Source of the DNA: Oncomelania hupensis
Lineage: Eukaryota > Mollusca > Gastropoda > Littorinimorpha > Pomatiopsidae
Assembly (NCBI GenBank): GCA_036898135.1
Contig: CM072515.1
Location: forward strand, 69,245,067-69,309,066
Length of the DNA: 64,000 nt
Direction of reading: 5' to 3'
The position numbers and the translations under genes were made by a program. This document shows positions 1 through 9,183 of this stretch, one piece after another (positions within the stretch are counted from its first letter, which is position 1; each line of letters opens with the position of its first letter). A model generated the notes under the pieces. It did not search any database. It was not told the DNA's origin and saw only the letters and a list, made by a program, of their open reading frames with translations.

Positions 1-260
1 ATGTATAGAGTAGAGAAAATAAATGTGTGATATTTACTGTTAACAAGTGGCTGGACTACCTATGTTTCATAGCCGAGTGAGAGCTAGTGTGTCAGTGAAG
101 CTATTACACTTTTCTCCCTATCTCTGTAACCCTATCCGCACACAGACCGAGCTAAACTTATAAATGTATTAAGATTAGTCACAGGGTGATTACACTAGCC
201 GATCCCCGCAGACAAAGACGAGTGGGTAATAGCATTCCATTGTGCACAGCCCATTAACAA
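1..260 (+). mobile_element. Diverged 3' part of LTR family A
   Basis: This stretch aligns along its length with the last 260 bases or so of two complete repeats at 35716-37250 and 56283-57794. Shared blocks include the AATAAATGTGTGAT polyadenylation-signal region, AAGTGGCTGGACTAC, GAGCTAAAC and ATTCCATTGTGCA. It is more diverged than those two and lacks the clean CGTGACA end, so it is an older copy, cut by the window start. Confidence 0.8.
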
Positions 261-694
261 TAGACCCACCTTTAATTTGCGCGTCCGTCTCTTAAATTGA
301 ACGCAAATAGTCAAATAGGTGCACGACGCAAAGGGCTTCTGGTAACAACCACTTATTCGGCGTTAACAGTTTACTTTTAGAGTTCCTGCAAAGGTCCATT
401 AAAGGAAAGACTCATTATTTGTTGCCGCACCTTGCTCTCTTCTTCTGTCTGTACATTTAGAACTATATACCAGTGCTACCCGTATGCTATCGATTATCCA
501 CTTTCCATTTGAAATGGAGGTTGCATTCTACTTGGTTAATGTCTTTGTAATACAAGCGAATCCCATTATGTGCTCACGTCGAGACAAAGTGATGAGATCT
601 GTCTAGCAGGTGGAGAGTTGTTTGAAAGGATCTGTCGGCAGAAATATTGTAAGGTATGGACCCTACCCCCTCTAGTACGGACGGGAGCCAGGTG
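261..694. other. Unassigned
   Basis: I see no coding frame or repeat family that I can support here. The sequence is mixed in composition and runs into the TAC microsatellite. Confidence 0.5.

Positions 695-777
<83 letters not shown>
695..777. repeat. (TAC)n microsatellite
   Basis: About 27 near-perfect TAC units. The polythreonine frame across it is an artefact. It is followed by a short piece (about 785-830: taataatgg, acgcgcttt, ctggatgct) resembling the tail side of the SINE-A copies at 9.7 and 30.2 kb, so this may be a remnant of that family. Confidence 0.9.
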
Positions 778-959
778 GTAAGAATAAGAATAATAATGGA
801 TTCTATATACGCGCTTTACTGGATGCTATACACACACACCCACACACCGACACACACACATTTTTGTAGAAACGACGTTGTGATGACTGTTGTGAAAAAA
901 ACATACATTATTTTGACACACTTTCCATTTCTTTGACATTATTTTAACATTTTCAATTT

Positions 960-1037
960 TTTGAAGCTATCCCTAACCCTTACCCTAACTCTAACCCTAA
1001 ACATAACCCTAAGCCTAAAACAGCCCTAACCCTAACG
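960..1037 (+). repeat. Degenerate CCCTAA telomere-like repeat
   Basis: Runs of CCCTAA, CCCTTA and CTCTAA, interrupted and imperfect. They are flanked by GTTTTGACGTCAAAAT, a near-palindrome. This is an interstitial patch, not a chromosome end, since ordinary sequence continues on both sides. Similar patches lie at 48705-48755 and 58602-58640. Confidence 0.7.
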
Positions 1038-1126
1038 GAACACTGTTTTGACGTCAAAATAACGGGGTCCGTCAAAAGAAAGTACCTAGAAGTTCAAGTG
1101 TATGTCAGAATAAAGGCGTTTCTACC

Positions 1127-1474
1127 TAGCCACACACACACGCTTACACACACGAACTCACACACACAACACAACACCACACACACACACACGCACAAAC
1201 AAAGACAGACATTCCCTTTTTCTCCTACACTTCCTCCTCCTGCTTTTTCTTCGTCGTCTCCTTCATAATCCGATTTTCCATTTGAATTGCTTTGATGCTG
1301 CAATGTTACTGATACGAATCATTCTGCATTCTGGATGCTTTATGCATGGAATGAATTATTGTAAGGCTTAATATTTGTTTTCTTTTGTCAAAAAGAACAT
1401 TAACACCAGACTTTAAACTAATATCTCTGTCTTTTTCCCTGTCTCTGCCTCTGTCTGTCCGGCTGTCTGTCCGG

Positions 1475-1506
<32 letters not shown>

Positions 1507-1630
1507 AGCTCTCTCTGTCTCTGGTATGTGAGGTGGACCAGAAAGAAACACCATACACAAAAATAAACGTAAACACACCTTAGGCTTAATTCCCAGTAAT
1601 AGAATAATACCATCAATTAGGAAAAGAATA

Positions 1631-1703
<73 letters not shown>

Positions 1704-1735
1704 CTCACTCACTCTCTCTCTATCTCTATCTCTCT
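1127..1735. repeat. CA and CT simple-repeat zone
   Basis: Imperfect CA tract at about 1127-1200, GTCT/CT tract at 1440-1515 and a long perfect CT tract at about 1636-1700. The minus-strand frames here are low-complexity shadows. No gene is seen. Confidence 0.9.
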
Positions 1736-2540
1736 TTTAGTTTTCATCCTGCATAATTATTACTGAAAGAAGACATCGGCTTTATTTATCTAATTAATAT
1801 GTCCCAGATACTGAGAAGGCTCGCCTACATTCGGAAAAATAGAAATAAGGTAGACGTTTCATGGCTGTATAAATAAATACATACGAGCATATCACTAAGT
1901 CACAGAGAAAGGCGGTCCTCGTGTTCGTATATAAACAACGCATACAAGTACTATTTATGAACAGCTTAAACCGCGTACCAACTAACCTATAATTTTTTCA
2001 TTTACATCGAAAAGTACAGTCAGCCCTATAAATTGAAAGACATTAAAATCGGGCCTATACGCTTAATGTGTCCGGGGACGTAAATTTACTCCAAAAAAAT
2101 CGGGCCTATTTTATTATACGCAATCATTCATCTATCATAGGCCTATATAGTTTCAAATTAAGGGAATATTTTATGTGCTGACTTGAGAATGTATCGTTTG
2201 AGCCGCCGATTTGTTTCGCCAAGGACGCTGAATGATCGCAACTTTCTTATTTATAATATAAGACAAATGTCTGTGTGTTACTACCACTTTCTTTTTGCTA
2301 TCGCGGATCCATGTAAGTTACTTTTACATTAGCCTACTATTTTTGTGTGATGAACAGGTCGAAAAAAAAACCTTGTTATATTGGTCAAGTTTCAGTTCCA
2401 GTTCATTTTACTTGATGAATGTCCCTGTGGTTTGAGCAACAAAAACTCATTTTGTCTTTTTTTTTCTTTTTAAAAAAAAATGTAATTACAATGCAAAATG
2501 TCAGGCTAGACTCGGCTTCTCCAAAAGTAAGCTAAACCTT
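1736..2540. other. Unassigned AT-rich stretch
   Basis: No coding frame is recognised. It contains two CGGGCCTAT boxes (about 2050 and 2102) around a 35-bp block at 2054-2088 that recurs exactly, inverted, at 60855-60889. Confidence 0.5.
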
Positions 2541-2544
2541 CGAA

Positions 2545-2925
2545 TAGATCATGCTCGGAAATACGAGGAAGGGGAGGGGGAGGTAGAGGGGGGGGGGGAC
2601 ATTTTGGTCAACTTGCCCGCATTTTGCGCCCAGAGTTGTCTATAGTTCGGCGGACATTCTTTGCCAACGAACACAGTTTTTGCTCTGTCCTCCATCAAAA
2701 CTTCCGGATCAACCGAAAGGTTGATTTCATTTGCAATCCTAGTTAGCTCCGCTAGTTCGGCCTTGCACTGCCAGGAAACCACCCACCCTCTTCCCCGAAG
2801 AAAAGCTTGCAGCTCGGGGTAGCTTTCATAGTGTTCTTAGACGAGATGTCCGCCCGGATGGCTCTAGGTCACTGAAAACTAAACTAAAAGACTGTTGCTT
2901 ACCATTTTCGAATAAGGCCTAATCC
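2545..2925 (-). pseudogene. Exon-like unit, copy A (broken)
   Basis: Minus-strand unit homologous to 4801-5185. The shared frame reads WQCKAELAEL, then RIA, LSVDPE and LMEDRA, ending near RQLW. Upstream on the minus strand is a pyrimidine run ending in tttcag, a plausible 3' splice acceptor, and the intron-side sequence is also conserved between the copies. In copy A the frame has a TAA in the segment that reads HLVSEHYES in copy B, so this copy is disrupted. A run of G residues near 2590 disturbs the end. I do not recognise the protein family. Confidence 0.5.
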
Positions 2926-3689
2926 TTTAAAGTGATAATCAAAACAAAATAAATCAAGAAAACGGAATACATCATTTTTTTTCTCTCTCCCCCCCACCCC
3001 CCCCCCCCCCCATCCCAAAGATCCAGCAGGGCTTTGCGCCCAAAGATTGGCCTGGACTAGAAATGTCACAAAGGCCAAGCCAATTTCATTTTTACGACTT
3101 CCAAGAACATGTCGCAACTTTTCTACTGAAAAATAATACACATCAAAGCTCAAGGACGGCGCGCGAAAACGCCATATTCGGCGTAAAACAAAAGATTTCA
3201 GAAACCTGTAAGAGAAAGATTGGGGTCGTGTGGGAGAGGATAGGGGAGGGAGGGGGAGGGAGAGGGGAACCAAGACAGAAAGTGAAGGCAAAAAAACCCA
3301 ACGCACAGGTACAAAGAAAAAAAAAGCCATAAACAAAACAACAACAACAACAAAGAACCAAGATGGCAATCCATTCAAACATATTTTGGGACATTCATAC
3401 ACATATAATAAACAAAAACAAACGAACGCATTTTCGAAAGTGACAATTTTGTTGAAAGAAATAACGACGCTTAACGCCCTATTGCGTTAGCGTTAAGGAC
3501 TTATCACCACGTCGGCACCTTGACAACAATGATGATCATCATCATATCAAAAACGTTGTTGGCGGTGTGGTGACTCTGCTTTGTCTTAACGGCGCACAAG
3601 GAAATCACGCAATGATAGGCCACTACCTAAACTATCTGCAAGAAATTTATTTTAAAAAATCGAAATCCAATTTTAAGATACAACGCACA
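2926..3689. other. Unassigned, with C and G homopolymer runs
   Basis: Contains a C-rich run at about 2988-3012, a GGGAGGG-rich run at 3240-3266 and an AAC run. The overlapping short frames on both strands are composition artefacts. Confidence 0.5.
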
Positions 3690-4210
3690 ACGTGTTTAGA
3701 AAAGGGTGAAGTACAAAAACCTTGACCTTTGATTAAAAAGTACAAAAACCTTGACCTTTGACCTTTGATTAAAAAGTACAAATATACACGATTTAACATT
3801 GTTTGCAGCAGTGAAAGTATCCGCAAAGTAAACATGATGAACTTCAGTTCCATATAACCCCTGAGACAAGGCAAACAAGTGTGTTTTGAACAAATTTGTG
3901 AAATTCGCGCGACGGAATGACGGGTCCACCGACAACTATACTGCCACTGAAGGATGACCCATGGTTTAAAAGTACCTGTAAACTAAAACTGAACAAAATC
4001 CCGTCAGCTGATTTTGAGATATTGAGCAACACGTGTGTTAGCAACGAAATGACTCCTATGACCTTGACCAGTTATGACGACACGGGAGGCAGGACAATAA
4101 TCGAGGTAGTGTTCCAATGAAGTTTAGTCATAGTGTGTTCGTTGGTTCTTCAGATATGACGTTCAACGGACGCTCGGACCGACGGACAGACATTTGATTC
4201 GTCTTGATCC
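3690..4210. repeat. TGACCTTTGA direct repeat and possible non-autonomous element
   Basis: A block containing CCTTGACCTTTGATTAAAAAGTACAAA is duplicated in tandem at about 3711-3783. A downstream segment has GGACCGACGGACAGACATTTG, and GACCTTGACC-type boxes recur at 4060, 8215 and 8457. The recurrence suggests an interspersed repeat. I could not find its ends or assign a class. Confidence 0.35.
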
Positions 4211-4800
4211 CCCCCCCCCCACCCCTCTATTTTAAAGTGTTTAAACACAAGAAGGAAAAATACAACAGTTAAATACCCTTTGCGGTAAAATAAAATAAAT
4301 AATATAAAATAAGGTAAAAATTATACAGGAAGGAAAGAGGCACACAGGAAAATAGTAACTCACAACAACGCCAATTATTTGAAAATATTTCGGAGACATT
4401 ATAAATCCATCCTTCAGTTTCAAGTACGGGCAGGTGAAGAAACGAAAGAGGCAAAGATAATCTTAGCCAAAGCCAGCCACCACTGTCTGGGTTTTATGCT
4501 GACTGACTGATTTAAATAAGAAGTTTTACAAGTTACACGCAACACTGAAATAATTATATGATGTTTTTGCAGTCAAGAAGTGGTTTTCATCTTCAAAGAA
4601 ATTATGTTTAATTTAAACGTAACACTAACATAATTCCATGCATTTAAGAAATGGTTTTCACTTTCAAAGAATGTTTTAGACGGGGTTAGGTTTATGTTTT
4701 TTTTCAGCCCCAAGCGTCAAAGAAGAAGATTTATTTGGAAAAAGAAAAAGACATGAAGAAGTACTAAAGAGTGCACACAGGGAGAAAACAGGACAGGAAT
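4211..4800. other. Unassigned
   Basis: AT-rich with a poly-C run at about 4210-4220. Two related phrases (CATAATTCCATG and AGAAATGGTTTTCA types) recur at about 4550-4670. No gene is seen. Confidence 0.5.
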
Positions 4801-5185
4801 AAAGGATTAGACCATGCTCGGAAATACGGGGGAAAACAACTTTAGCTGGCTTGCCCGGCTGTTGCGCCAGAGTTGTCTAACGTTGGGGCTGAAATGCTTT
4901 GCAAACGAACACAATTTCCCGCCTACAATTTCTGCTCTGTCCTCCATCAAACCTTCTGGATCAACCGAAAGGATGATTTCAGTTGCAATCCTAACTAGCT
5001 CCGCTAGTTCGGCCTTGCACTGCCAGCAACCACCATCCCCCTTTCTCGAAGAAAAGCTTTTAGCTTGGGGTTTGCTTTCATAGTGTTCTGAGACGAGATG
5101 TCTGCCCGGGTTACTTTTTAGGTAACTAAAAGCAAAACAAAAAGACAAGTTAATTCCCATTTCCGAATAAGGCCTATTGGCTTAG
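4801..5185 (-). CDS. Exon-like unit, copy B (open frame)
   Basis: The open minus-strand frame covers about 105 codons after a strong acceptor-like run (gtttttgttttgcttttag at about 5118-5137) and stops at 4807. It contains HLVSEHYES, WQCKAELAEL, LSVDPEGLMEDRAEIV and RQLWRNS. The same frame is recognisable in copy A, 2.25 kb away, despite nucleotide changes, which favours a protein-derived origin over chance. It could be a duplicated exon of an unrecognised gene, a processed fragment or part of a transposable element. No partner exons were identified, so function is unknown. Confidence 0.4.
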
Positions 5186-6422
5186 TGTCTTTTGAAGCAT
5201 ATTTATGATGCATATTTATGAGATTTTGAGATGAAGGGTTTATTACATTTACTGTCATAAATCATTTATGAAATTTAATACAAAATGTCCTTCTTCTTCT
5301 TTTTCTTATGCATTTATCTTGTAAAACATATCTTTATAAGCTTTTATGTTGTCTTTATAGTTTTTATGTTGTCTTTTTTCGTTCATACAATTTTGTTACA
5401 TTGATTTCACAGTATGCTTCGGTGTGGTTTGGCTGCGTTTACGAGTTTGATGTAGCCTACATGCACTTAATATTTATTACAGCAATTTTATACTATAACT
5501 CTAAAGTAAATATTGACTTCTGATGCTCTTTTATGGAATGGATAGAACAGAGAAATGATAAGAGCTGCACAGTTTTATGCTCTGTTGTCAGTTTTATAAT
5601 GCAAATTTAATTCTGTGTGAGAGGGCGGGAGGGGGGGGGGGTGATTGTGCTTTTTACGTGCATAGTGCATTTTATTCGGTGTTTGTTTCCAAGTTTGAAT
5701 ACCTTTAAACTTATTTCTGCAATTTGTGATGCTTGTTACAGTTGCTTGAAAAAGGCAACAACGATTTGTTGAATTGTTATTGCATGATTACATTGAATAT
5801 ATTACATTGAATATATTGATTACATTGAATATATTTAATTACACCAAACATTACTTTAATGGTGGCTTTCCCTAAGAAGATAATTACATTACATTACATG
5901 ATTATTGCTTTAGGCCCAGCAGTAAGAAGATAATAGAAATCACACTAATGCAATATGAAATGTCACGGGCGAGGGGATATTATTGCAATAATAGAAATGC
6001 AAGATAATACGTACATTAAATGAAGCATGTGACAGTTCAAAGCGAGAAACTAGCAGCTGACGGGGCCTTACAAAAACGAATGGTTCATTGACAGAAGAAG
6101 ATGGTGAAGAATAAGGAGAAGGAAGGAACAGGAGGAAAAATAGTAATAAGCTGATAATAGGCTGAAGAAGAAGAAGAAGAATGAATCAGAATCAGAATCA
6201 GAATCAGAATCTTTATTGTCCCCATGAAAACACAAGGAAATGTGTGTGCGGCGTACACTTCATCAAAACAACGGCACAAAAGCAATAAAACACAAAAGAA
6301 TTCAGGGATTAAAACAATACACCCCAAAGAACAGAAAAGCAGGTGTACACAACATGAATGTAGCTTATGAAATAATAAAAGTCATGCATCCTACTTTCTA
6401 ACCCCTAACACAAAACACCCAC

Positions 6423-6425
<3 letters not shown>
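5186..6425. other. Unassigned AT-rich stretch
   Basis: No gene is supported. It includes a G run at about 5631-5641, tandem TTACATTGAATATA units at about 5785-5835, the R700 stub at 5885-5922 and an AGAATC run at 6185-6215. Confidence 0.5.
5873..5934 (-). mobile_element. R700 stub of 38 bp with 12-bp TSD
   Basis: TAAGAAGATAAT at 5873-5884 is repeated exactly at 5923-5934. The 38 bases between are the inverse of the R700 3' terminus (CCTAAAGCAATAATCATG) followed by an AATGT-type tail. This is an extremely 5'-truncated insertion, as expected when target-primed reverse transcription aborts early. Confidence 0.85.
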
Positions 6426-6484
<59 letters not shown>

Positions 6485-6780
6485 GTTCAAAACTATAATA
6501 GTGGGTTTATGTTCAAAACAAGGCAAACTGGGTTCCATCCTTTCCCTTCATTACAGACCATTCCTATTCACTCAACGGATACAATAGCCTCTTGTAAGGT
6601 TATCTGTCACAACCGTTTTCATTTTTGACAAAAACAAAAGGAGAAATTGCGCTATGAAATAGTGGGTTCATTTGATACTAGTGGGTTTTTACACATGCAT
6701 ATTGGACATCTGGGTTTCTGTGGAAAAACTGGGTTTATCACACACACGGACACAACCAAAACGTATAAATGTCCAAGGTT
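6426..6780. repeat. CA tract with TAGTGGGTTTATG repeat
   Basis: About 28 CA units at 6426-6481 are followed by sequence containing TAGTGGGTTTATG, ACTGGGTT and related GTGGGTTT phrases. The inverse arrangement occurs at 11860-12018, with AAACCCACTG, AAACCCAG and a CA tract. This points to a short non-autonomous family that carries a CA end. Its class is unknown. Confidence 0.45.
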
Positions 6781-6986
6781 GCATTTGCAAGATTTTCAGT
6801 ACGTGAGTGCAGTACACTGACACTTTTAGTTTAATTCAACTAATAAAACAACTTTTACTATTGCTCAGAATTTCCTCTGATTTTGTTTTTATAATTTCAA
6901 TTACAATATTTTCAGTTGATATATAGGCTACTGTACAGAATTAGAGCTGTTATTGAAGGATAGACTTTTGCCATTTACTTTAAGAA

Positions 6987-7048
6987 CTGGGCGGTAGCTC
7001 AGTGGTTAAAGCATTGAACTGAGAACCGAAAGGTCTGAGGTTGTTACA
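6987..7048 (+). ncRNA. tRNA-like head, SINE or tRNA pseudogene
   Basis: GGGCGGTAGCTCAGTGGTTAA gives a good A-box (TAGCTCAGTGG), and GGTCTGAGGTTG is a poor B-box. No acceptor stem closes, so it is not a working tRNA. A tRNA-derived SINE head is likely. Confidence 0.4.
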
Positions 7049-7059
7049 GTGTACCTCTG

Positions 7060-8559
7060 GATAGGTCAGTGCATGACCCTCTTTTTCTCCCCATAGCCCA
7101 AAAAATAAATTATTAGCTGGTGTCAGTAAAAATCGAAAAGAAAAATTCGGCATTAAGCAAACATTTTTGTCATATTTACTTTGCTTACATTTACTTTGTA
7201 TTGTATGGTTTTAAAGTTTTTTTTAATTTGAATCCAGACTGGAAGATCTGCCAAAAAAAGATATCTTGTCGTTCTCAAATGTTAACTGTGGATAATTTTT
7301 TCATGTTCAATTTATTACTTTACTTCCAGATTTAAATCAAATCATTGAAGAAAAGGCAAGAAGGAGAAAGAAGAAAAAGTATGAGGAGTATGAAAAAGAA
7401 TTAATAGAAAGAATGAGGAGAAGCGTGGAGAAAAAGCATAAAATCTCCAGAGGAAAAGAAAGAATGAGAAGGGTGGAAAAGTATACAAATCTTCATTGGA
7501 AAAGAAGAGGAATGGAAAAATAAAAAAGCAGAGAATTGGTAATGTAAAACAAACATATGAACAACATAACACAGACATAATTTGTTAACATTTTTATTTT
7601 GAAAGTGTCTAGTAGAGCATAATTTGTATATATTATTATTACTTTTTTATCAACTTCATATAGTTAAGTTTTACATAAATTGTTTATGGTTTCCCGTTAC
7701 GTTAATATATTCTGAATAAGGATCAATTGAGTGCAACCACTTATAATTCGTTTTTTTTCCAGCACCTCAAAGGTATAATAAAACCATGTGAAGAGCAGAA
7801 TATTATTATATAGTCATTAGTCTTGACATTGCTTTTTGATGAACAAGAACCCCGAGAATAACATATGTATTAACTTGGCAAAGAAATATAATTTGGTACT
7901 TTGCCTGATTAATCCACGCTTTCTCTTAAGTTTAAGACAGAAATCTACTACATAAAACGGGCCTAAAAACTAGTCTACACAATACAGAGCAGTAAATTTC
8001 CATTACTTAATGACAAGTAGCACCTCAAAAAGCTTTGAACATGATGAACACCATCAATCACTGGAAAGGCAAGTCCATATGACTCACATGCTCCTTATGG
8101 AACTCCCAATAAATAACACAAAAATGAGATGCAAGAAAAAAAAGTTAAATGATTGAAACGGTGGGTTTAAAATGCAAAGTAATACAAGCTTTGATATTTC
8201 GATGCTCTTGACCTTGACCTCCAGCTATAAATGCACTCATGTACGATAAAATAAACTACAGCAAAAGATTTTATTATTTTGGACATCTCCAATGACCTTC
8301 ACCTTGGAGCAAGGTTGACAAAATATGCATGTGCGTCTCATTGATACCTATCATGCATCAAACAAGCTGAAGTTTAGTTAATATTAATAACTTAGGATTA
8401 ACAAGAAATTTTGTGGAAAATTGACATAGCTTGACTAACATTTGTTGAACCTGTGACCTTGACCTTGAAGTGTAGTCATTCAATCACTGATAATTTTCGA
8501 GGTCTCGTGTAATTAGCCACTTTAAAGTTTTGCACAGATGGAAGGCAGACAGACAGACA
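7060..8559. other. Unassigned AT-rich stretch
   Basis: No supported coding frame. GACCTTGACCT-type boxes occur at about 8208-8222 and 8455-8468, each near phrases shared with the 3.7-4.2 kb repeat. An AT-rich spacer surrounds them. Confidence 0.5.
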
Positions 8560-8965
8560 ACATTAACTGAAGGTCCCGGGTTCAAGCCCTGGCCGGGCCA
8601 TTGTGTTGTGTCCCTGGGAAAGACACTTTACTCCTGTTTTCCTTCTCCTTCGGATGAGAGTATAAACCGAGGTCTAGTCTGTGTCGCATGCATTCCATCA
8701 TAACGGACTTTAAAGATCCTGACGCTCATGTCCTAGACGGGTGAGTGCCGGTAACAAGAACACACCCAGCATGCACTTGGTCCTTCTCCTCCATCCCTGG
8801 CTGCCCAGGATTGTGCTCAGTTGTCCGGGCGTCAGACCATGCGCCCAAAGGCTGCGGGTGGCGTCTCGGGCGGTTTGAGTTAGATCCTGTATCGGCCAGC
8901 GCCTTGATCCTTAGGCTAAGGCGCCTTACAAATGACGAACATTATTATTATTATTATTTAAACAT
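8560..8965 (+). mobile_element. SINE-B, nearly complete
   Basis: The B-box side of a tRNA-derived head (GGTCCCGGGTTCAAGCCC) is followed by TCCCTGGGAAAGACACTTTACTC, a block like the conserved central domains of animal SINEs, then a body ending in GCGCCTTACAAATGACGAACA and a short (TTA)n tail. Homologous copies lie at 18105, 22285, 37886, 38355, 47298 and 57863. The copies at 22.6 and 58.2 kb keep the A-box side (GTGGTCTAATGGTAG), resembling tRNA-Glu-type heads. Such elements are transcribed by RNA polymerase III and moved by LINE proteins. Confidence 0.85.
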
Positions 8966-9183
8966 GCAATTTTTTACTATTTAGGACTCATCTTGAATAG
9001 ATTTGCAAACAAATTTGAATATATATTCTATATCTAAACGATTCATGGCACTTGGTTCACACCCTGGAGAACGGGGGTAGCACTGATGGCAGCAACAAAG
9101 CTGATGGGGATGTTGTATGCATTTCGGTCTGCTGGCTTTGACGCCTTTTTCTAGCTTGTTTCTTGACTGAACCTTCCGATGAA

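Noticed and set aside
960..1037. True telomere
   Set aside because: The CCCTAA units are few and degenerate and sit between unique sequence. Similar patches are internal elsewhere in the window.
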